From NCBI GenBank assembly GCA_030528965.1, contig JAUMXS010000043.1, forward strand, positions 1 through 11,096: a DNA stretch of 11,096 nucleotides. The letters run 5' to 3'. A program made the translations under genes and the position numbers. Positions within the stretch are counted from its first letter, which is position 1. Every line of letters begins with the position of its first letter. Origin of the DNA: Eubacteriales bacterium (lineage in GTDB: Bacteria > Bacillota > Clostridia > Oscillospirales > Oscillospiraceae). Shown piece by piece: positions 1-6,901 of the stretch. Under the pieces are notes generated by a model. That model saw only the letters and a list, made by a program, of their open reading frames with translations, had not been told where the DNA came from and did no database searches.

Positions 1-1092
1 GTGGGACGGGTGCAGCCCCGCCATGCCCTGACCTGCGGCGTTTACTTCGGCGGCCACAGTGCGCAGGTCGATCTGACGGCTGCAGATGATATACCGATAC
101 CCCGTCCCATCCTCACCGGAGAACACGGCGCAGACGCCCGGACAGCGGTCGGCCCCGACGGAAGCCAGCATACGCAGGGCGGCGGGGTCGCCGTCTTCGA
201 ATAAGCAGAAATTGTCCCCGGAGGGGGTGAGAGCTTCCGCGCGGCGGCGGATCCGCTCTTTTTCACGCTCGGCGAGCGTATATTTCAGCTGATCGCGTTC
301 GTGCAGCAGATGCTCCACGGCGTCCTTCACCGTCTCGGGTCTTGCGGAGAGCAGACGCATGACGGAGTCGAGGGCCTCGTCCTGACGGCGCTGCCATTCC
401 AGAAGCGTCGAACCGGCACGGAGAGTCATCCGCATACCGCCGCGGTGGCGCATGGCATCCGTCAGATGCAGAAGGCCGACCTGACCCGTGCGGCTGACAT
501 GCGGCGCGCAGCAGGCACAAATATCCACGCCCTCGATGGTGACCAGCCGGATCTCGCCCGTCAGCGCATGTTTGCTGCGGTATTCGACGGTGGGCTGCAC
601 GGACGGGGGCAGGATCTGCGTGGTGATGGGGACGTCACGGAACACCGCGTCGTTGGATTCATCCTCCAGCTGCCGAAGTTGGTCGGGGCTCAGTTCCCGG
701 TCGAAATCCAGAGTGACGAGACCGTCTTCCGCCATATGAAAGCCCACATTGGCACAGCCGAAGAGCCGATGGGCCGTGCCGGAGACGATATGTTCCGCGG
801 AATGGTTCTGCATGAAGCAAAATCGGCGGGGCCAGTCCGTCTCGCAGGTCACGACCGCGCCGACCGGAAGTTCTGCGTCGGTGTGATGCAGGATGCGGCC
901 GTTTTCCTCACGGCAGGACAGGACTTTGACATGGTCGAGCGTACCGCGATCGGATGCCTGTCCACCGCCGCCGGGGAAAAAGGCAGTGCGGTCCAGTTCC
1001 ACGTCATAGCCGTCGTCTGCGGCGGCACAGACGAGGACGGTCGCCGTGAAGCGGCGGATGCTGCTGTCCTCATAAAAAAGTTTTTGTGTCAT
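1..1092 (-). CDS. AlaX-type alanyl-tRNA editing protein with start of DHHA1 domain (3' end cut by window)
   Basis: The minus-strand frame opens with ATG at 1092-1090 and stays open for 364 codons to base 1, so the C-terminus is missing. A GGAGA Shine-Dalgarno site lies at 1105-1101. Residues 1-225 resemble the free-standing alanyl-tRNA synthetase editing domain: FFPGGGGQASDRG at 38-50 corresponds to the family's usual F-Y-P-x-G-G-G-Q-P-x-D-x-G motif. The zinc ligands are visible as HSAEH (H97, H101) and CACCAPH (C194, H198). Residues 226-295 look helical and charged, leading into a DHHA1-like region from about 300. By family knowledge such proteins hydrolyse mischarged Ser- or Gly-tRNA(Ala) in the cytoplasm. 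The expected Gly-rich DHHA1 motif is unusual here (NAAGQGMAGLHPSH at 351-364). It is the last visible gene of the leftward unit, separated from UPF0210 by hairpins. The family is clear; the exact substrate is not. Confidence 0.88.
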   Translation of the reverse strand, partial: MTQKLFYEDSSIRRFTATVLVCAAADDGYDVELDRTAFFPGGGGQASDRGTLDHVKVLSCREENGRILHHTDAELPVGAVVTCETDWPRRFCFMQNHSAEHIVSGTAHRLFGCANVGFHMAEDGLVTLDFDRELSPDQLRQLEDESNDAVFRDVPITTQILPPSVQPTVEYRSKHALTGEIRLVTIEGVDICACCAPHVSRTGQVGLLHLTDAMRHRGGMRMTLRAGSTLLEWQRRQDEALDSVMRLLSARPETVKDAVEHLLHERDQLKYTLAEREKERIRRRAEALTPSGDNFCLFEDGDPAALRMLASVGADRCPGVCAVFSGEDGTGYRYIICSRQIDLRTVAAEVNAAGQGMAGLHPSH

Positions 1093-1110
1093 ATCGGGTT
1101 TCTCCGTCCC

Positions 1111-1135
1111 GGGGCGCGGCGCAAGCGCGCGCTCC
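1111..1135 (-). repeat. GC-rich imperfect hairpin just upstream of the alaX-like gene
   Basis: Read on the minus strand, GGAGCGCG (1135-1128) can pair with CGCGCCCC (1118-1111) with an internal A-C mismatch. The loop is about 9 nt and can pair further. The element ends about five bases before the GGAGA ribosome-binding site at 1105-1101. No U-run follows, so I do not call it a terminator. It could affect translation or mRNA stability of the editing gene. The pairing is seen by eye; the role is inferred. Confidence 0.35.
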
Positions 1136-1160
1136 GACAATATTTTCGGCCATACATCAG

Positions 1161-1191
1161 GCCGCCGCGGACAGAATATGACCGCGGCGGC
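1161..1191 (-). repeat. Perfect 10-bp inverted repeat (hairpin) between the UPF0210 and alaX-like genes
   Basis: GCCGCCGCGG at 1161-1170 is exactly complementary, inverted, to CCGCGGCGGC at 1182-1191, with an 11-nt AT-rich loop. It starts about 12 bp past the UPF0210 stop codon. The position suggests a terminator or an mRNA-stabilising 3' end. Neither strand shows a run of T after the stem, so an intrinsic terminator of the usual form is not supported. A processing or stability hairpin that sets relative expression in the operon is possible. Confidence 0.6.
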
Positions 1192-1202
1192 AGTAAATCG
1201 AA

Positions 1203-2561
1203 TCAGTTGCGAAGGGAATGGAGAGGTGCGGGGATACGGCCTCCGCGTGCGATGAAATCGGAGGAAGAGTAAGAACGCACCGGCATAACGGGCGCGGAGC
1301 CGAGCAGACCGCCGAACTCCACGACGTCTCCGACGACTTTCCCCGGAGCGGGGATAATGCGGACAGCGGTGGTCTTGTTGTTCACAACACCGATGGCGGC
1401 TTCGTCGGCGATGATGGCGGAGATGGTTTCCGCGGAAACATCGCCGGGGACGGCGATCATATCCAGACCGACGGAGCAGACACAGGTCATAGCCTCGAGC
1501 TTTTCGATGCAGAGCGCGCCGTTTAAGGCGGCGCGGATCATGCCTTCGTCCTCGGATACGGGGATAAAGGCGCCGGAAAGACCGCCGACATGCGAGGAGG
1601 CCATAACGCCGCCTTTCTTGACGGCGTCATTGAGCAGAGCGAGAGCCGCGGTGGTACCCGGTGCGCCCACGGACTCAAGGCCCATGAGTTCGAGAATGTC
1701 CGCGACACTGTCACCGACGGCGGGGGTGGGAGCGAGGCTGAGGTCCACGATGCCGAAGGGGACGCCCAGACGCTGAGACGCTTCCTGTGCTACCAGCTGA
1801 CCCATGCGCGTTACCTTAAAGGCCGTGCGCTTGATGGTTTCCGCGACGACATCAAAGGGTTCGCCCTGACAGGCTTTGAGGGCGTGGGACACGACGCCGG
1901 GGCCGGAAACGCCGACGTTTACCACACATTCGGGTTCGCCTGTGCCGTGGAATGCGCCGGCCATAAAGGGATTGTCTTCCACTGCATTGGCGAATACGAC
2001 CAGCTTGGCGCAGCCGAAGCCGCCGGAGTCCGCGGTGAGAGCCGCCGTCTGCTTGATGACGCGGCCCATCTCCGCGACGGCATCCATGTTGATGCCCGCG
2101 CGGGTCGTGGCGACGTTGACGCTGGAACAGACCAACTTGGTTTTGGCAAGCACCTCCGGGATGGAGGCAATGAGGCGGCGGTCACTGAGGGTATAGCCCT
2201 TGTGTACCAGAGCGGAGAAGCCGCCGAGGAAATTGACGCCCACCTCCTGCGCGGCGCGGTCCAGCGCTTCGGCGAAGGGAAGATAATTCTCCGTGTCGCA
2301 GCCTGCGGCCACCAGCGCGATGGGGGTGACGGAGATGCGCTTGTTCACGATGGGGATACCGAATTCCGCCTCGATCTCCGTGCCGACCCGAACCAGTTGG
2401 CCGGCGCGGCGCACGATCTTATCGTAGATCCGGTCACAGCATTTTTTGACATCCGGGTGCGCACAGTCCAGGAGCGAGATGCCCATGGTGATGGTACGCA
2501 CGTCCAGGTGCTGCTGATCGATCATGGCGATCGTCTGCAAAATCTCATTGCGATTCAGCAT
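1203..2561 (-). CDS. UPF0210 (DUF711, PFL-like) family protein
   Basis: This 452-residue protein is full length for the UPF0210 family. Recognisable stretches are [13 protein letters not shown] (21-33), [20 protein letters not shown] (178-197), GVSGPGVV (217-224), NNKTTAVR (394-401) and [10 protein letters not shown] (417-426). The family is often labelled 'PFL-like' because of a structural resemblance to glycyl-radical enzymes. No glycyl-radical fingerprint (R-V-x-G-Y type) is visible here, so radical chemistry is not supported; no enzymatic role is established to my knowledge. The start is ATG 2561-2559, which leaves AGGTG six bases upstream and fits the family's usual N-terminus (M-L/I-N...). 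GTG at 2570 and ATG at 2567 are in-frame alternatives adding three or two residues. It directly follows the ACT gene, a pairing widely seen in Clostridia and Bacilli, suggesting that the two proteins work together. Confidence 0.93.
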   Translation of the reverse strand: MLNRNEILQTIAMIDQQHLDVRTITMGISLLDCAHPDVKKCCDRIYDKIVRRAGQLVRVGTEIEAEFGIPIVNKRISVTPIALVAAGCDTENYLPFAEALDRAAQEVGVNFLGGFSALVHKGYTLSDRRLIASIPEVLAKTKLVCSSVNVATTRAGINMDAVAEMGRVIKQTAALTADSGGFGCAKLVVFANAVEDNPFMAGAFHGTGEPECVVNVGVSGPGVVSHALKACQGEPFDVVAETIKRTAFKVTRMGQLVAQEASQRLGVPFGIVDLSLAPTPAVGDSVADILELMGLESVGAPGTTAALALLNDAVKKGGVMASSHVGGLSGAFIPVSEDEGMIRAALNGALCIEKLEAMTCVCSVGLDMIAVPGDVSAETISAIIADEAAIGVVNNKTTAVRIIPAPGKVVGDVVEFGGLLGSAPVMPVRSYSSSDFIARGGRIPAPLHSLRN

Positions 2562-2567
2562 GGGCAT

Positions 2568-2572
2568 CACCT
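2568..2572 (-). promoter_or_regulatory. Shine-Dalgarno AGGTG deciding the UPF0210 start
   Basis: The junction reads TAG-GTG-ATG-CCC-ATG on the minus strand. The ACT stop codon abuts three possible in-frame starts. AGGTG (2572-2568) spans the stop and sits six bases before the ATG at 2561, a good spacing. It is too close to serve the GTG or ATG at 2570 or 2567. The arrangement implies translational coupling with the upstream ACT gene. Confidence 0.5.
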
Positions 2573-2840
2573 ATATTCTGTGCATGGCGTTGAAGATATC
2601 TTCGCGCTGAGCACGGATATCGAGACCCAGGTTTTCTCCGGCCTCGTGCAGAGTGCGGGTGAGTTCCGCAAAGGGCAGGTCACAGCCCGACACATCTGCC
2701 AGCATGATCATGGTGAAATAATCCTGCAGGATGGTCTGACTGATGTCCAGAATGTTGACGCCGTGTGCGGCGAGCAGTGCGCAGACGTCGGCGATGATGC
2801 CGACACGGTCTTTTGCGATGACGGTGACGATGACCTTCAT
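2571..2840 (-). CDS. ACT-domain protein of the UPF0237 family
   Basis: This 89-residue protein is essentially one ACT domain (beta-alpha-beta-beta-alpha-beta): a first strand MKVIVTVIAKDRVGIIADV (1-19) with the D-R-x-G-I signature, then the helix, then the LDISQTILQDYFTMIMLADV strands (residues 31-50). ACT domains bind small ligands, often amino acids, at dimer interfaces. UPF0237 members are free-standing, and their ligand is not established. The start ATG at 2840 is preceded by AAAGGAG at good spacing (about 2853-2847). Its stop codon abuts the UPF0210 reading frame, so the two are almost certainly co-translated and probably act together, for example as sensor and effector; that role is inference. 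It follows the yfbR-like gene after a 55-bp gap with no terminator. Confidence 0.93.
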   Translation of the reverse strand: MKVIVTVIAKDRVGIIADVCALLAAHGVNILDISQTILQDYFTMIMLADVSGCDLPFAELTRTLHEAGENLGLDIRAQREDIFNAMHRI

Positions 2841-2895
2841 GATAATCTCCTTTGATCGTTATATGGGTCCGTTTATGGAACGTTTACGGGGTCAG

Positions 2896-3489
2896 TTATG
2901 GATCCATGGCGCCCAGCTCATCGAGGTCGAGCTCAAAAGCGGGCAGACATTTTTCGATAAAATAATCCAGTTCGGGCAATCCCATCTCTATCAGGGAGGC
3001 AAAAGTCTGCCGTTCGGCGGAGAGGAACTCATGGTTGCCCGCTTTGCGTTCTTCGACGCACTGCAGATAGGCGCAGAGCTTATCCGCCGCTTTGAGGAGA
3101 GGGAGGAAATCCTCTTCCGCAGAGGGGGACAAATACCCGTGATAGGAGCTTTGCAGTTCCGCCGGAAGCATATTTTCGAGTTTATCGACGGCGAGGGCCT
3201 CGATCTTCTTATATGCGGTGCGGATTTCGGGGTCGTGGTATTTGATGGGAGTGGGGAGGTCTCCGGTGAGGGTTTCGGAGGCGTCATGGTACAGTGCGAT
3301 AGCGGCGAGACGATCGGCGTCACAGGGCAACCCGAACACTTCCCGCCGGATCAGGCCCAGCGCATGCGCCAAAACGGCGGCCATGTGGCTGTGTTCCTGC
3401 AGATTTTCCGGGATACTGCTGCGCATGAGGCCCCAGCGGGCGATATAGCGCATCCGGGAGAGAAGAGCATAAAATCCGCCGGTCACCAT
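2896..3489 (-). CDS. yfbR: YfbR-like HD-domain 5'-deoxynucleotidase
   Basis: This 197-residue protein is close to the length of E. coli YfbR (about 199). The HD metal site is complete: H33 in EHSHM, H68-D69 in LYHDASETLTGDLPTPIKYH (66-85) and D136 in KAADK. E72 and D77 lie in the conserved ASETLTGDLPTP block. R18-W19 occupy the place of the residues that select deoxyribose in YfbR. By family knowledge the enzyme removes the 5' phosphate from dNMPs using a divalent metal, helping balance deoxynucleotide pools. The start is ATG 3489-3487, preceded by AGGGTGG. The frame is open upstream to 3690, but that extension lies inside DUF2804 and lacks family similarity. It overlaps the DUF2804 stop by 7 bp (ATGGTGA), implying translational coupling. 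Confidence 0.92.
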   Translation of the reverse strand: MVTGGFYALLSRMRYIARWGLMRSSIPENLQEHSHMAAVLAHALGLIRREVFGLPCDADRLAAIALYHDASETLTGDLPTPIKYHDPEIRTAYKKIEALAVDKLENMLPAELQSSYHGYLSPSAEEDFLPLLKAADKLCAYLQCVEERKAGNHEFLSAERQTFASLIEMGLPELDYFIEKCLPAFELDLDELGAMDP

Positions 3490-4529
3490 TTGTTTTCCAC
3501 CCTTTCGGCAAAGCCCGGAAACTCCTGCAGCAGGATCTCTTCTCCGTCGTCGAGCACAGCGCGGCCGCTGAAGTGACCGAACACCTGATGCTGATCGGAT
3601 TTGACAGCCAGAAGATTCGTATGGCTCTTTCGGTCGAGAACGGGCTTGAACGCAAGGTCCAGACGTCCGTCTTCGGAAGAAATATGCCATGGGGCTTTCA
3701 TGTAGTCATATTTTCCCTTGTCCGTCATGGGAATCTCGAAATGTACTTCGCCCAGTTTATGGGCGCGGCCGTCACAAAAGAGCATGTTTTCCGTGGCGGC
3801 GGAGGTATCGCCGAAGCCATAGCCGAGGTTAAAACCGAAGGTACGGGTACCGTCGGGCGTCATGCCGGAGGCGGCGCTCCAGTACCAGGTGACGTGTCCG
3901 GGCCAGACGCCGCGGCCCCAGTCCAGAACGGCGAAGCTGTCCGCGGGATCGAAGACATAGTCCCGACCGCCGCAGGACACGGTCCCGGAGGCACGGAGGC
4001 AGGGGATCTTCCGGTTATAATAGAAGCATCCGGGTTCCTCAAAGGGCGTGGCGATGCACATGGAGTCCTGAGGTTCCTCCGTGAGCTCAATGCGGGCGGA
4101 GAGAGGACCCTCTTTGGCAAAACGGCGCATCTGGACGATGAGGGTACGGTTTTTCCCGTCGTTGAGGAAATGCATACCGAAGCCGCGGCCGGAAGCGTGA
4201 CAGTTTCCGTACTCGCTCTGTTCGGGGAGTTTATCCTTCTTGCCGGGAGGGGAGCCGAGACTGCTGCAGGTAGTTTCCCTGCGGGCTTCCAGATCAATAA
4301 GGGAAACGGTGTGCATCCCGGCATAGCCGAGATCCGAGATGGTCAGAGCGAGGGCAAAACGTCCGTTGGAGATGAGGTAATAGTCCCATTCTTTTCTGCG
4401 GAGGGAAGACGCCTTTACCGCCTCGCGGCGGTAGTCCCAGAACGGCGCGCGGGCATAGCCGGGACGGGTCAGCAGCCCCTGTTCGTCCAGAAGGGGCAGG
4501 CGGCAGGTCAGCTCAAACTGGTCAGACAT
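3483..4529 (-). CDS. DUF2804 domain-containing protein
   Basis: This 348-residue protein covers essentially the whole DUF2804 domain. The most characteristic block is VLDWGRGVWPGHVTWYWSAA (201-220), followed by FGFNLGYGFGDTSAATENML (231-250) and a C-terminal GHFSG segment (318-322). The family is uncharacterised. The many aromatic and beta-prone stretches suggest an all-beta, lipocalin-like or carbohydrate-binding-like fold, but that is inference and no function is claimed. There is no signal peptide or membrane segment, so it is probably cytoplasmic. The start ATG 4529 lies 3 bp past the upstream ATPase stop. AAAGGAGA at 4548-4541 is its likely ribosome site, with rather long spacing. It overlaps the yfbR-like gene by 7 bp at its 3' end. 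Confidence 0.9.
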   Translation of the reverse strand: MSDQFELTCRLPLLDEQGLLTRPGYARAPFWDYRREAVKASSLRRKEWDYYLISNGRFALALTISDLGYAGMHTVSLIDLEARRETTCSSLGSPPGKKDKLPEQSEYGNCHASGRGFGMHFLNDGKNRTLIVQMRRFAKEGPLSARIELTEEPQDSMCIATPFEEPGCFYYNRKIPCLRASGTVSCGGRDYVFDPADSFAVLDWGRGVWPGHVTWYWSAASGMTPDGTRTFGFNLGYGFGDTSAATENMLFCDGRAHKLGEVHFEIPMTDKGKYDYMKAPWHISSEDGRLDLAFKPVLDRKSHTNLLAVKSDQHQVFGHFSGRAVLDDGEEILLQEFPGFAERVENKW

Positions 4530-4532
4530 GGC

Positions 4533-5525
4533 TCAAAGGCTCTCCTTTCTGCTCAGGCGGATATCCTTGCCGCGGAAATCCAGCCGGTGAAAATCGCCCA
4601 ACAGGCGGGAAGCCAGCTGCGGACCGTAGCGGTTGGCAAGCTGGTCGGCGGTGAGATTTGTGGTGATGACCGTCTTTTTTCCGGCGACGAGCCGGCCGTT
4701 GATGATGGTATAGAGGGCGCCGGCGGTGAAGCCGGTGTTCATTTCGGTGCCAAGATCATCGAGGATCAAAAGGTCACAGCCGAGGACCTGCCGCGCACGC
4801 GCGGCGGCGTCCGCCGCTTCGGAGCTGTCGCGGGAGAATTTCTGCGTTTCAAAGACGGCGAGTACGGCGCCGACGCTGTCATACGCGACGGAATGGCCCG
4901 AAGCCGAGACGACGCGGGCGATGGCGGCGGCGAGATAGGTCTTGCCGAGACCCGGCCCGCCGCTGAACAGAAGGTTCAGGGAGTTCGGGCCGAAATTCAG
5001 GGCCCAGGCACGGCAGGCCTGCAGAACGCGCTCCATGTGACGGCGGGGGGACTCCCCGTCCTGCACAGGCTCAAGGGGATAATAATCCAGACGGAAATTC
5101 TCGAAACTTTCCGCTCCGGTCCGAAGAAGGGGGCTGAGTTCGGCTGTCTGCTCCTGCGTATAGAGTTCGCGCAGACAGGCACAGGTTTTTCCGTCGGCGA
5201 GATGGCCGCTGTCGTGACAGTCCGGACAGCTGTAGATGGGTTCCAGCCAGTCGGCAGGGAATCCGTATCGCTGCAGAAGTTCGGCACGGCGGGCCTGGAG
5301 GGCAAGGCTTTCCTCCTCCAGTTCCTGTCCGGGGCGGTCAGACCGCCCGAGCGCGAGGCCCACCAGTTCGATCATGATGCCGCGCAGGCGGTCATCGATG
5401 TGCCGAAGTTCCGGGATCCGGGCATAGGTTTCCGTGCGGCGGCGTACCGTTTCGGCGGCGTTGACGCGCCGGCGTTCCTCGAGCCGGTCACGTGCGCGGG
5501 CCAGCAGTTTTCCTTCCAACGCCAT
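4533..5525 (-). CDS. DnaC/DnaI-like AAA+ ATPase (helicase loader)
   Basis: This 330-residue protein has the organisation of Clostridial DnaC/DnaI loaders. An N-terminal helical region (1-95) is followed by a four-cysteine cluster, SCPDCHDSGHLADGKTCACL (99-118, cysteines 100, 103, 115, 117), probably binding zinc. The AAA+ core follows: Walker A GGPGLGKT (189-196), Walker B LLILDDLG (252-259), sensor-1-like TTN (288-290) and the arginine-finger region GPQLASRLLG (301-310). By family knowledge it loads the replicative helicase DnaB/DnaC onto DNA. IstB transposition helpers share the core, but the zinc cluster, length and DnaD neighbour favour the replication role, and no transposase is present. 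The ATG at 5525 has AGGAGG (about 5540-5535) at good spacing. It follows the DnaD gene after 65 bp. Confidence 0.93.
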   Translation of the reverse strand: MALEGKLLARARDRLEERRRVNAAETVRRRTETYARIPELRHIDDRLRGIMIELVGLALGRSDRPGQELEEESLALQARRAELLQRYGFPADWLEPIYSCPDCHDSGHLADGKTCACLRELYTQEQTAELSPLLRTGAESFENFRLDYYPLEPVQDGESPRRHMERVLQACRAWALNFGPNSLNLLFSGGPGLGKTYLAAAIARVVSASGHSVAYDSVGAVLAVFETQKFSRDSSEAADAAARARQVLGCDLLILDDLGTEMNTGFTAGALYTIINGRLVAGKKTVITTNLTADQLANRYGPQLASRLLGDFHRLDFRGKDIRLSRKESL

Positions 5526-5590
5526 GGTCCGGGTCCTCCTGTCAAAAAGATAGTAAAAGGGAAAAGGTCAAAGTATGTACGACACGGGGG

Positions 5591-6559
5591 TCAGCCTTTG
5601 AGCAGGCGTTCCAGCCGCGAAAGGTCATCGTCAGCGGGGGCGTTTACGGATTCCGGCCGGGCAGTGGAAGAACGGCCCGAACGGGGCGCAGGGGCGGTAC
5701 GGGTATCGCCGGCCTCAATTTCGTCCGGAGTGTGCAGCCCTTTGGAATGCCAGCTGCGCACGATGGAGTCCATATACCGCCAGGTAAGTTTGCCGGTGCC
5801 GAGAACGGTACGGTCATAGGCGATGGCGAGAGCTTCGGGGGAGAAACCCAGTTCGAGCCAGCTGTCCATATACCGGCGTTCGGAGGCGGAGGGTTCCCGG
5901 CCGCGCAGACCGAGAACACGGCAAAGCTCATAACTGTCGGCCTCGCGGGCTGCGAGGGCGGCGAGATGGGCCTCGGCCTGTTCCAGTGTGCGGATCTCGC
6001 GGTTGGCCCAGATGTAAGCTTCTTTTTCAATGGCACGGAGCGTGGGCGCACGGCCTTCGCCGTAGCGTTTCCGGGCGCGTTCCGCGCAGTGATTCACGAG
6101 AAGGAGGATGGTTTCCGGCTGCAGTCCCAGACGGTCATACAGTCCGAAAAGGATTCGGAGATCGGTCCCGGAGAGCAGACGGCCCATGACGCGCTGGGTC
6201 TCGGCGACGAGACCGGCAAACGCGGGATCGGAGGCGGTCCGGCCGGAGATCTCCTCGCTCGAGTATTCGGCGGCGCCGTCGGGCGGCGGGAGATGCGTGA
6301 CGGGCGCGGCGGATCTGGCCCCGTTGAGGCTGACGGCAGAGAGCTCCATGGCCCGCAGCCGCTCGGCAGCATCGAGAACTTCCCGTTCGGAGCAACGCAA
6401 AGTACGCGCGGTCCCGGCGGGGTCATCGAACCCGCCGCCGCGCAGAAGGTAGATATAGAGCAGCGCACAGACGCCGTCAGCCACGGCAAGAAGCTTGTCC
6501 GCATCCTGGGCGGGCAGGTTCAGCGCACTGTGTGCCAGATCTTCGTTCCGGTCACGCAT
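5591..6559 (-). CDS. DnaD-domain replication initiation (primosome) protein
   Basis: This 322-residue protein has an N-terminal winged-helix-like region (about 10-80). Its C-terminal part carries DnaD (DDBH2) repeats, the first at roughly 118-200 and the second at about 208-275. The second ends in YMDSIVRSWHSKG (262-274), matching the family's Y-x-x-x-I-x-x-x-W signature. Residues 281-312 are rich in Pro, Arg, Ser and Ala and look like a disordered linker before the short charged tail DDLSRLERLLKG. By family knowledge DnaD remodels DNA and helps recruit the helicase and its loader at origins and restart sites. The loader-like ATPase is the next gene, forming a primosome pair. The start at 6559 has GAGAGG (6576-6571) upstream at slightly long spacing; no in-frame ATG, GTG or TTG lies close upstream. 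It heads the leftward unit. Confidence 0.9.
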   Translation of the reverse strand: MRDRNEDLAHSALNLPAQDADKLLAVADGVCALLYIYLLRGGGFDDPAGTARTLRCSEREVLDAAERLRAMELSAVSLNGARSAAPVTHLPPPDGAAEYSSEEISGRTASDPAFAGLVAETQRVMGRLLSGTDLRILFGLYDRLGLQPETILLLVNHCAERARKRYGEGRAPTLRAIEKEAYIWANREIRTLEQAEAHLAALAAREADSYELCRVLGLRGREPSASERRYMDSWLELGFSPEALAIAYDRTVLGTGKLTWRYMDSIVRSWHSKGLHTPDEIEAGDTRTAPAPRSGRSSTARPESVNAPADDDLSRLERLLKG

Positions 6560-6661
6560 AGGGGAGAAGTCCTCTCTTCCGAATCTGGTCCCCCGGCAAA
6601 AGAGCCGAAGGTTTTCTCTGGGGTAAGGGATGGGATAAGACCCGGTGTTCTTCAGGGAAAA

Positions 6662-6675
6662 CCCGGGATCCCGGG
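6662..6675. repeat. Perfect 14-bp palindrome in the dnaD leader
   Basis: CCCGGGATCCCGGG is identical to its reverse complement. On the leftward transcript it would form a 5-bp GC stem with a GATC tetraloop, followed by TTTT (6661-6658). It sits roughly 25-35 nt after the inferred start site and over 100 nt before the dnaD start codon. It may be a protein-binding dyad or a weak pause or attenuation hairpin. The sequence is certain; the role is open. Confidence 0.45.
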
Positions 6676-6704
6676 AATATCCTGCCGATTTTTCATAGAA
6701 TTAC

Positions 6705-6733
6705 ATTATACCACGCCCGGGGGTCCAGCGCAA
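6705..6733 (-). promoter_or_regulatory. Promoter for the leftward dnaD operon (extended -10)
   Basis: On the minus strand a perfect -10 TATAAT (6710-6705) is preceded by TGG, giving the extended form TGnTATAAT. A weak -35, TTGCGC (6733-6728), lies 17 bp upstream. Transcription would start near 6698, leaving an unusually long leader of about 139 nt before the DnaD start codon. The extended -10 could compensate for the poor -35. Call made by eye. Confidence 0.6.
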
Positions 6734-6901
6734 GAGTTCACCCGATAGGATGCAGTCGGGAGTTTGCCTCTCTTTTTGTTTTCCGGCACAAGTATGGGAA
6801 GGCATCCTTTGCCGGGATGACGTTGGTATGACGGAGGGAACTTTTTGCCGGAAATACGGGCCGGAAATGCGGAGAGAGACCGGGAGAGTTTTGCGCTGTG
6901 C
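6734..6901. other. Non-coding centre of the divergent control region with repeated TTTGCCGG motifs
   Basis: No gene is supported here; a 60-codon minus-strand frame (6920-6738) crosses both promoter regions and has no recognisable content. The visible structure is repeat-like. TTTGCCGG occurs at 6808-6815 and 6844-6851 on the plus strand and again on the minus strand at 6600-6593 in the dnaD leader. GCCGGAAAT is repeated at 6847-6855 and 6860-6868. CCGGCA (6783-6788) can pair with TGCCGG (6810-6815), and CCCGA (6741-6745) with TCGGG (6756-6760). Such clustering between divergent promoters would fit binding sites for a regulator, but none is identified. Confidence 0.35.

Noticed and set aside
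301-1272. A 323-codon plus-strand frame near the left edge.
   Set aside because: It is antisense to the AlaX-type gene, whose zinc-site motifs and ribosome site are on the minus strand.
1590-2855. A 421-codon plus-strand frame rich in Asp, Gly and His.
   Set aside because: It lies antisense to the UPF0210 and ACT genes; the composition is typical of a shadow frame and there is no domain.
2870-2891. An imperfect 11-bp tandem repeat (CGTTTATGGAA / CGTTTACGGGG) in the gap after the yfbR-like gene.
   Set aside because: Only two short, imperfect units in a 55-bp gap; consistent with chance and showing no known site.
3490-3690. A 67-residue N-terminal extension of the YfbR-like protein.
   Set aside because: The extension is Arg/Cys-rich, lies wholly within DUF2804 and is absent from the family. 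The ATG at 3489 has a ribosome site and places R18, W19, H33, H68 and D69 at family positions.
4533-5525. The ATPase considered as IstB, helper of an IS21-type element.
   Set aside because: No transposase or terminal inverted repeats are nearby. The four-cysteine cluster, length and adjacent DnaD gene fit a DnaI/DnaC helicase loader.
3573-5819. A 748-codon open frame on the plus strand, longer than any gene in that region.
   Set aside because: It is antisense to the DUF2804, helicase-loader and neighbouring genes, shows no recognisable domain, and is explained by few stop complements in GC-rich codons. The minus-strand genes there have clear families and ribosome sites.
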